Positions 59,640 to 64,000 of a DNA stretch of 64,000 nucleotides are shown here, piece by piece. How positions within the stretch are numbered: the stretch's first letter is position 1; the number at the start of each line of letters is the position of its first letter. The position numbers were made by a program, and so were the translations under genes. The stretch is from Porphyromonadaceae bacterium UBA4262. GTDB lineage: Bacteria; Bacteroidota; Bacteroidia; Bacteroidales; Muribaculaceae. The notes under the pieces were generated by a model. It ran no database searches. It was not told the DNA's origin and saw only the letters and a list, made by a program, of their open reading frames with translations. The stretch is from positions 34,483-98,482 of the forward strand of contig DGWI01000034.1 in assembly GCA_002396085.1 (NCBI GenBank), written 5' to 3'.

Positions 59640-59647
59640 TAATTTTG
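59640..59647 (+). promoter_or_regulatory. -7 box for the prenyl diphosphate synthase
   Basis: TAATTTTG ends nine bases before the ATG at 59657. Confidence 0.45.
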
Positions 59648-59656
59648 TCACGTCAA

Positions 59657-60631
59657 ATGATAAATCTGGACGACATACGCGATTTGCTGGCCGACGACTT
59701 GCGGCGGCTCAATGGCATTATCGAGGAAACACTGCGCAGCGACACAGCACTGATGAACTCGATCGTGTCGCGCTATCTTGCCACCAAGGGCAAGCAACTG
59801 CGACCCATGCTGACCTTGCTGGCTGGCCGCATCTTTGGTGGTGTGAACGAGCGCGTGCTCTATGCCGGTGCTGCCATCGAGATGCTGCACAATGCCTCGC
59901 TCATTCATGACGATGTCATCGACCAGGCCAAGCAGCGCCGTGGTGTCGAGACCATCAGCAGTGTGTGGAGCAATCATGTGGCGGTGCTGGTGGGCGACTT
60001 TTTTGTCACCGGTGCGCTGCGCTGTGCGGTCAAGGCCCAGGATGCCCGTGTGCTTGAGTCGTTGGCACAGATGGGTGGCGACTTGTCGCTGGGCGAGATC
60101 AACCAGTATGACAACGCGCGCAAGCACAACATCGACGAGGCCACCTACCTGACCATCATCGGCAAGAAGACTGCCTCGCTCTTTGAGAGTTGTGTGGCGG
60201 TGGGCGGCTATGTCAACAATGGCTCGGCTGAACAGATAGATGCACTATGTCGCTATGCCCGCTTGCTGGGCTTGGCGTTCCAAATCAAGGATGACACCTT
60301 TGACTACTATGACGACACCAACGTGGGCAAGCCCACGGGAAACGACCTGCGCGAAGGCAAGATCACACTGCCGCTGATCTATGCACTCGGCCGCACCGAC
60401 CTGTCCGAGCACGCCCAAATGCAGGCATTGGTACACAAAGAGTTGCTTGAAAGCAGCGACATCGATACGCTGGTCGAGTGGGCCAAGCGTGCCGGCGGCA
60501 TTGACTATGCCTATCAGACCATGCAGCGTCTGCGCCGAGAGGCCGATGCCCTGCTCGACATCTTCAACCCCAGCGACGATGTTGAATCGCTGCGACTCAT
60601 CTTCCGCTACATCATCGACCGCAACAAATAA
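59657..60631 (+). CDS. Long-chain polyprenyl diphosphate synthase
   Basis: About 324 residues. Both aspartate-rich motifs are present: LIHDDVIDQAKQRRG and FQIKDDTFDYYDD. The residue five positions before the first motif is Ala, not a bulky one, which favours long-chain products such as the octaprenyl or longer side chain of menaquinone. Cytoplasmic, Mg-dependent chain extension with isopentenyl diphosphate. ATG 59657 is used; a TTG 12 bases earlier lies within the -7 box. A terminator follows. Confidence 0.92.
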   Translation: MINLDDIRDLLADDLRRLNGIIEETLRSDTALMNSIVSRYLATKGKQLRPMLTLLAGRIFGGVNERVLYAGAAIEMLHNASLIHDDVIDQAKQRRGVETISSVWSNHVAVLVGDFFVTGALRCAVKAQDARVLESLAQMGGDLSLGEINQYDNARKHNIDEATYLTIIGKKTASLFESCVAVGGYVNNGSAEQIDALCRYARLLGLAFQIKDDTFDYYDDTNVGKPTGNDLREGKITLPLIYALGRTDLSEHAQMQALVHKELLESSDIDTLVEWAKRAGGIDYAYQTMQRLRREADALLDIFNPSDDVESLRLIFRYIIDRNK

Positions 60632-60666
60632 AAAAATGAAGCACCCTCCCCAGTGCTTCATTTTTT
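60631..60666. terminator. Bidirectional intrinsic terminator
   Basis: A perfect 14-bp stem (60631-60644 with 60653-60666), a CCTCCCCA loop, and A/T runs on both sides, overlapping the last base of the prenyl synthase stop and facing the convergent YifB gene. Confidence 0.85.
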
Positions 60667-60711
60667 ATTCAACTGTGCCCCATTGTCTCCTCCCAACTGG
60701 TGCTGCAGTTA

Positions 60712-62265
60712 TTACTGCAGGGGCTGGGAGGTGAAATAGCCGGTGCGGTCGAGGTTGCGGTAGCCGATGGCCTCCATGATGTGGTGCTGCTCGACGTGGG
60801 GATTCTGCTCAAGGTCGGCGATGGTGCGGGCGACCTTGAGGATGCGGTCATAGGCACGGGCACTCATGTTCATGCGTTCCATGGCGTCGCGCAGTTTGTC
60901 GAGGCCGGCGGCATCGGGTTCGGCATACTTGTGGAGCAGCGCCGAGGTCATCTGGGCGTTGCAGTAGATGCCCTTCTCGTCCTTGAATCGCTGTGCCTGG
61001 ATGTCGCGGGCAGCGATGACGCGCTGGCGGATGGTTGCGCTCGACTCGCCATCAGCCTTGCTCGCCATCTGGTCGAAGTCGACGGGCTGCACCTCAATCT
61101 GCAAGTCGATGCGGTCGAGCAGCGGCCCGCTGATCTTGCTCATGTAGTGCGAGCGCTGGTAGTCGGTGCAGATGCACTGTTTCTTGGGATGGCCGTAGTA
61201 CCCACATGGGCAGGGGTTCATCGATGCCACGAGCATGAACGAGGCTGGGTACTCGGTGGCATAACGGGCCCGTGAAATCGAAATCACGCGGTCTTCGAGC
61301 GGCTGCCGCATCACCTCTAGCACCGAGCGCGGGAACTCGGGCAATTCGTCCAGAAAGAGTACGCCGTTGTGTGCCAGCGAGATCTCTCCAGGCGTGGGAT
61401 ATTGACCGCCACCCACCAGAGCCACAGGCGAAATAGTGTGGTGGGGCGAGCGGAAGGGCCGTTGCGTCATCAGCGTGGTGCCTGTGGGCAGTTTGCCCGC
61501 CACGCTATGTATCTTGGTTGTCTCCAGTGCCTCACTCAGCGTGAGTGGCGGCAAGATGCTGGGCAACCGCTTGGCCATCATCGACTTGCCCGAGCCAGGA
61601 CTGCCCACTAGCAAGATGTTGTGCCCGCCGGCGCATGCCACCTCAAAGGCGCGTTTGACGTTCTCTTGTCCACGAACCTCAGCAAAGTCGTAGGGGAATT
61701 GTCCCTGTGCCCTGGCAAACTCGGCACGGGTGTCCACATCGGTGGTGGGCAGATCCATATCACCGTTGAGAAAGGCGATGACTTGATGGATATTGTCCAC
61801 GCCGTAGATGTTCAGGTTGTTGACGACAGCAGCCTCCAGGGCGTTGGCCTTGGGCAGGATGAATCCGTCCAGTTGCATCTCGCGGGCGATGATGGCCATG
61901 GGCAGGGCACCCTTGACGGCACGCAGCGAGCCATCAAGCGACAGTTCGCCCATGAGCATATAGCGGTTCAGGCGCTGGTTGTCAATCTTCTCGTCGGCGG
62001 CAAGGATGCCAATGGCCAACGGCAAGTCGTAGGCCGACCCTTCCTTCTTGATGTCGGCAGGCGACAGGTTGATCACCACATTCTTGTTAGGATATTCAAA
62101 GCCTGCCTCCTGGATGGCGCAGCGCACACGCTCGCCACTCTCCTTGACGGCAGTGTCGGGCAGACCCACGATGACAAATCCAGTGCCCCAGTCGACCGAC
62201 ACCTCGACCTCCACCTTGATGGCATCAATACCTGTCACTGCAGCTGCAATCGTTTTAACTAGCAT
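60712..62265 (-). CDS. yifB: YifB/ComM-family AAA+ ATPase (Mg-chelatase-like)
   Basis: A 517-residue ATPase. An N-terminal Lon-like S16 domain (GTGFVIVGLPDTAVKESGER, INLSPADIKKEGSAYDLP) is followed by an AAA+ domain with Walker A VGSPGSGKSMMAKRLP, Walker B GVLFLDELPEF and a zinc-like insertion MNPCPCGYYGHPKKQCIC, ending with a helical domain. Relatives such as ComM are hexameric helicases that promote branch migration during natural transformation. A -7 box TATCTTTG is at 62290-62297 on the minus strand. Confidence 0.94.
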   Translation of the reverse strand: MLVKTIAAAVTGIDAIKVEVEVSVDWGTGFVIVGLPDTAVKESGERVRCAIQEAGFEYPNKNVVINLSPADIKKEGSAYDLPLAIGILAADEKIDNQRLNRYMLMGELSLDGSLRAVKGALPMAIIAREMQLDGFILPKANALEAAVVNNLNIYGVDNIHQVIAFLNGDMDLPTTDVDTRAEFARAQGQFPYDFAEVRGQENVKRAFEVACAGGHNILLVGSPGSGKSMMAKRLPSILPPLTLSEALETTKIHSVAGKLPTGTTLMTQRPFRSPHHTISPVALVGGGQYPTPGEISLAHNGVLFLDELPEFPRSVLEVMRQPLEDRVISISRARYATEYPASFMLVASMNPCPCGYYGHPKKQCICTDYQRSHYMSKISGPLLDRIDLQIEVQPVDFDQMASKADGESSATIRQRVIAARDIQAQRFKDEKGIYCNAQMTSALLHKYAEPDAAGLDKLRDAMERMNMSARAYDRILKVARTIADLEQNPHVEQHHIMEAIGYRNLDRTGYFTSQPLQ

Positions 62266-62289
62266 GATAGTTTATCGTTGTTTAATCCG

Positions 62290-62297
62290 CAAAGATA
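62290..62297 (-). promoter_or_regulatory. -7 box for yifB
   Basis: TATCTTTG on the minus strand, 24 bases before the ATG at 62265. Confidence 0.5.
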
Positions 62298-62397
62298 GCA
62301 CTTTTTCATTAAGGATGAATAATCAGCCATCAATAATTTGGCCTGCAACCCCCATTTTTCGGCAGCAGCCCCTCTCCCCCACCCCATTTTCGTTAAT

Positions 62398-62451
62398 TAA
62401 GAATTTAGAGTTAAGAACCTTTACTTAATTGAAAATTGAGAATTGAGAATT
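62398..62451. repeat. AT-rich heptamer array
   Basis: Units TTAAGAA, TTTAGAG, TTAAGAA, TTAATTG, AAAATTG, AGAATTG and AGAATTA follow each other in 7-base phase. Confidence 0.7.
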
Positions 62452-62461
62452 ATGTTTGTTC

Positions 62462-62533
62462 GAGTTTGTTGTTTAATTAGACATAAGAACAGGAGTACAA
62501 TATTCTAGTAATTCGTTTGATTTTAAGAACAGA
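62462..62533. repeat. 72-bp dispersed repeat, copy 2 (inverted)
   Basis: Reverse complement of 50121-50192 with about two mismatches. Confidence 0.8.
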
Positions 62534-62613
62534 AGATTTTCTCCATGAATTACCAGGAATTTAAAGAAATTTTTGTTCGTGTGATTTAGTTTTTTTCGAT
62601 GTTTATTTTCATA

Positions 62614-62638
62614 GACAGAAGAACCGTCCCCTTGTCAC
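62614..62638. repeat. 25-bp direct repeat, left copy
   Basis: The core AAGAACCGTCCCC is bounded by GACA and TGTCAC. The right copy at 63736-63760 has two mismatches. Together they bracket the structured element and the exported-protein gene. Confidence 0.75.
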
Positions 62639-62685
62639 GCAACTATTGAATTCGACAATTAGTGATGAGAATATATTTTGGGAGT

Positions 62686-62971
62686 TATATACGAATTGTC
62701 CCCCAATTAGTATTTTATTTTTTTGTGATGAAGCAGCGTCACCGAAGGTGACAATCTGAGTAACCGGGGGTGGAGCGTTAGCGACACCTCCGGTATGAGG
62801 GCATACTAAATATCTCGCTGAAAGCGAGTACCTTGTCGCGAAAACTAAATGCTCGCCTTCAGCGAGGATAATAGTTTGCATTCTGTCCGAAGGTGTCGCA
62901 AGCTCCACCCACGGTTACTCAACTCAGTCGCTTTCAGCGACAAAGCATACCCTGGGGACAACTGGTATCTA
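62686..62971. mobile_element. MITE-like structured element, copy 2 (286 bp)
   Basis: Ends with TATATACGAATTGTCC (62686-62701) and GGACAACTGGTATCTA (62956-62971), matching the terminal repeats of copy 1. Internal stems occupy the same order but differ in sequence: TCACC-GAA-GGTGA instead of TCGCT-GAA-AGCGA, and GTCGCTTTCAGCGAC instead of GTCGCCTCCGGCGAC. A short frame inside (from 62849) is a by-product of the repeat. Confidence 0.75.
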
Positions 62972-62994
62972 GTTGCCTATATTTTTGGTGTCAT

Positions 62995-63699
62995 TCAGTT
63001 TTGTTTTGTAAAAGTTTCTCCTTTAAACCGAATGGTTGTGCCCTCAATGAGAGCATACTCACCTTTTAAAAACATCCTATCAAAATAATTGCCCTTTATG
63101 CCTGGTACACTAATCCGAATTCTTGAACAATTCTCAGGGATGTGAAAACTTACAAAAATTTCTGGAATGCCATAAAAACAATGAGTGGGCAGCCAATTGT
63201 ATAGTATTCCTATTTTGCGTCTAATTGTGCCAAAAATATAATACGAGCGAGGTATGATGACACTTTGGCTGTGGTTCTGAATATATTCTAACTCCACTTC
63301 ACAATTATCATCTGTTTCTTTTCCTTCAACATAATAGTCAAATTCAATTGAAAGATATTGATCGGTGGGAATGTCAAAATAAACTTCGATGCTATCACTG
63401 GGATGGCTAAGGGTTTTGTACTCAATTTTCTGTGAAGCCATTACAAATGCTGCCGATGAGGTGCTATCACTATTGAGTTCTAGCAAATTGTTGCCTAGTT
63501 TCGAATAATAGCCTTCCGCTATTACTTCATCACTCACGAACAGACCGTGACCTGTTCCAAGTCGGATGATTTGAAACCGCTCATTGTCTAAGAGCATCTT
63601 ATAATGCAATGAGTTATAAATTCCATCTATTGCGTTGTTCTCAGCTTGGATGCAGAATGAAATGGCTATACAAATTATTGTAGCAATAAAAGTCTTCAT
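62995..63699 (-). CDS. AT-rich exported protein of unknown function
   Basis: A 234-residue protein with a signal peptide (FIATIICIAISFCIQA). The mature part is beta-rich: LFVSDEVIAEGYYSKLGNN, IEVYFDIPTDQYLSIEFDYY, FVSFHIPENCSRIRISVPG. The C-terminus ends GETFTKQN. No family is recognised. It is AT-rich relative to the yifB gene and is bracketed by 25-bp direct repeats, with a structured element just past its stop. It may be a cargo gene or an immunity-type protein; this is inference. Confidence 0.6.
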   Translation of the reverse strand: MKTFIATIICIAISFCIQAENNAIDGIYNSLHYKMLLDNERFQIIRLGTGHGLFVSDEVIAEGYYSKLGNNLLELNSDSTSSAAFVMASQKIEYKTLSHPSDSIEVYFDIPTDQYLSIEFDYYVEGKETDDNCEVELEYIQNHSQSVIIPRSYYIFGTIRRKIGILYNWLPTHCFYGIPEIFVSFHIPENCSRIRISVPGIKGNYFDRMFLKGEYALIEGTTIRFKGETFTKQN

Positions 63700-63735
63700 T
63701 TGATTATATTCATTTTTTGTTTAAGCAGTTCGTGT

Positions 63736-63760
63736 GACAAAAGAACCGTCCCCCTGTCAC
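63736..63760. repeat. 25-bp direct repeat, right copy
   Basis: Same orientation as 62614-62638, two mismatches. Preceded by GT, giving an imperfect GTGACA/TGTCAC inverted pair at its ends. Confidence 0.75.
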
Positions 63761-63808
63761 ATTAACTCATGCAGATATTGCAGATTTTACAGATAGGCTT
63801 ATCATGCG

Positions 63809-63905
63809 GATTGGTTGTTTTTTGATTAAAACAACTCGAACAACTAACACAACATAAATGATTATCCATTGTCGTCTTCTATTCTTTATAGTAGGTTGTT
63901 TGAGT
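63809..63905. repeat. Dispersed repeat, copy 2 (other copy at 10254-10370)
   Basis: Shares the GCGGATTGGTTG start and the AACAACTCGAACAACT / ACACAACATAAATGAT core with the first copy and the same orientation. Flanked upstream by degenerate TGCAGAT units. Confidence 0.7.
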
Positions 63906-64000
63906 TGATTAAGTTGTTTTTAATCAGCAAGATAGGGATATCGGCAATATCAGCCCAATCTGCATGCCCAAAGAACTGACTTGTCCTGAAATGAGTTTAC

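Larger units (their letters stand above)
63700..64000. other. Right-edge intergenic region
   Basis: AT-rich, without a recognisable gene. Contains the right 25-bp direct repeat (63736-63760), degenerate TGCAGAT units and the second copy of the 10254-10370 repeat. Confidence 0.5.

Overview
The window looks like a chromosomal segment from a Bacteroidales bacterium, most likely close to Muribaculaceae or Prevotellaceae. The evidence is repeated -7 promoter boxes of the form TAnnTTTG without Shine-Dalgarno sites, several exported proteins ending in duplicated dockerin-like calcium loops (ending INIMLGK), one C-terminal tail of the type IX secretion kind, a TGS-type nucleoside kinase, and DUF4923 and DUF4369 lipoproteins. 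Genus cannot be fixed from this sequence. Most genes are moderately GC-rich. Three AT-rich islands (about 10.1-12.3, 48.7-50.8 and 62.3-64.0 kb) carry small exported proteins of unknown function, gene relics and dispersed repeats.

Layout. 0-1.5 kb: the 3' part of a dockerin-tailed secreted protein. 1.7-4.6 kb: convergent NhaD and NhaC sodium/proton antiporters. 4.7-7.1 kb: pheT. 7.4-10.1 kb: a lemA / small membrane protein / DUF2207 operon. 10.1-12.4 kb: island 1 with an Rhs/YD-repeat relic and two related exported proteins, then tRNA-Tyr. 12.6-17.1 kb: recF, a DUF721 protein, a thioesterase, a SIS-domain isomerase, a PfkB-like protein lacking its catalytic motif, and an alpha-helical repeat protein. 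17.2-23.1 kb: tandem secreted M6-type metalloproteases with dockerin tails. 23.5-28.0 kb: an NlpC/P60 hydrolase, a truncated AAA ATPase relic, an AtoE-type transporter and hutU. 28.4-31.9 kb: a large dockerin-tailed secreted protein. 32.1-38.6 kb: a LexA-like regulator, a small repeat protein, an exported GH3 enzyme, a nucleoside kinase, dihydrofolate reductase and an M16 protease. 38.7-48.7 kb: a long same-strand run of NfeD, an SPFH protein, three CotH-kinase paralogues, a glycosyltransferase, two lipoproteins and a DUF4923 protein. 48.7-50.8 kb: island 2. 50.8-62.3 kb: nadA, an exported glutathione peroxidase, a C_GCAxxG protein, an LTA-synthase-like enzyme overlapping an LpxL-like acyltransferase, a coiled-coil protein, polA, a long-chain prenyl diphosphate synthase and a YifB-type ATPase. 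62.3-64.0 kb: island 3.

Systems. Housekeeping functions (translation, replication/repair, NAD and folate metabolism, prenyl chains) are interleaved with a surface programme: six exported proteins share duplicated dockerin-like tails, and the three tandem CotH paralogues carry either such a tail or a T9SS-like tail. No cohesin-like protein was recognised.

Most unusual signals: (1) intergenic simple repeats of many different sequences that all have a 7-bp period, some reaching into coding sequence (a linker in polA, the last residues of the 28.4-kb gene); (2) a 286-287-bp element present twice, with terminal inverted repeats and a series of hairpins whose stems differ in sequence but still pair; (3) three AT-rich islands linked by shared repeats; (4) apparent loss of catalytic residues in the PolA proofreading domain and in the PfkB-like protein.
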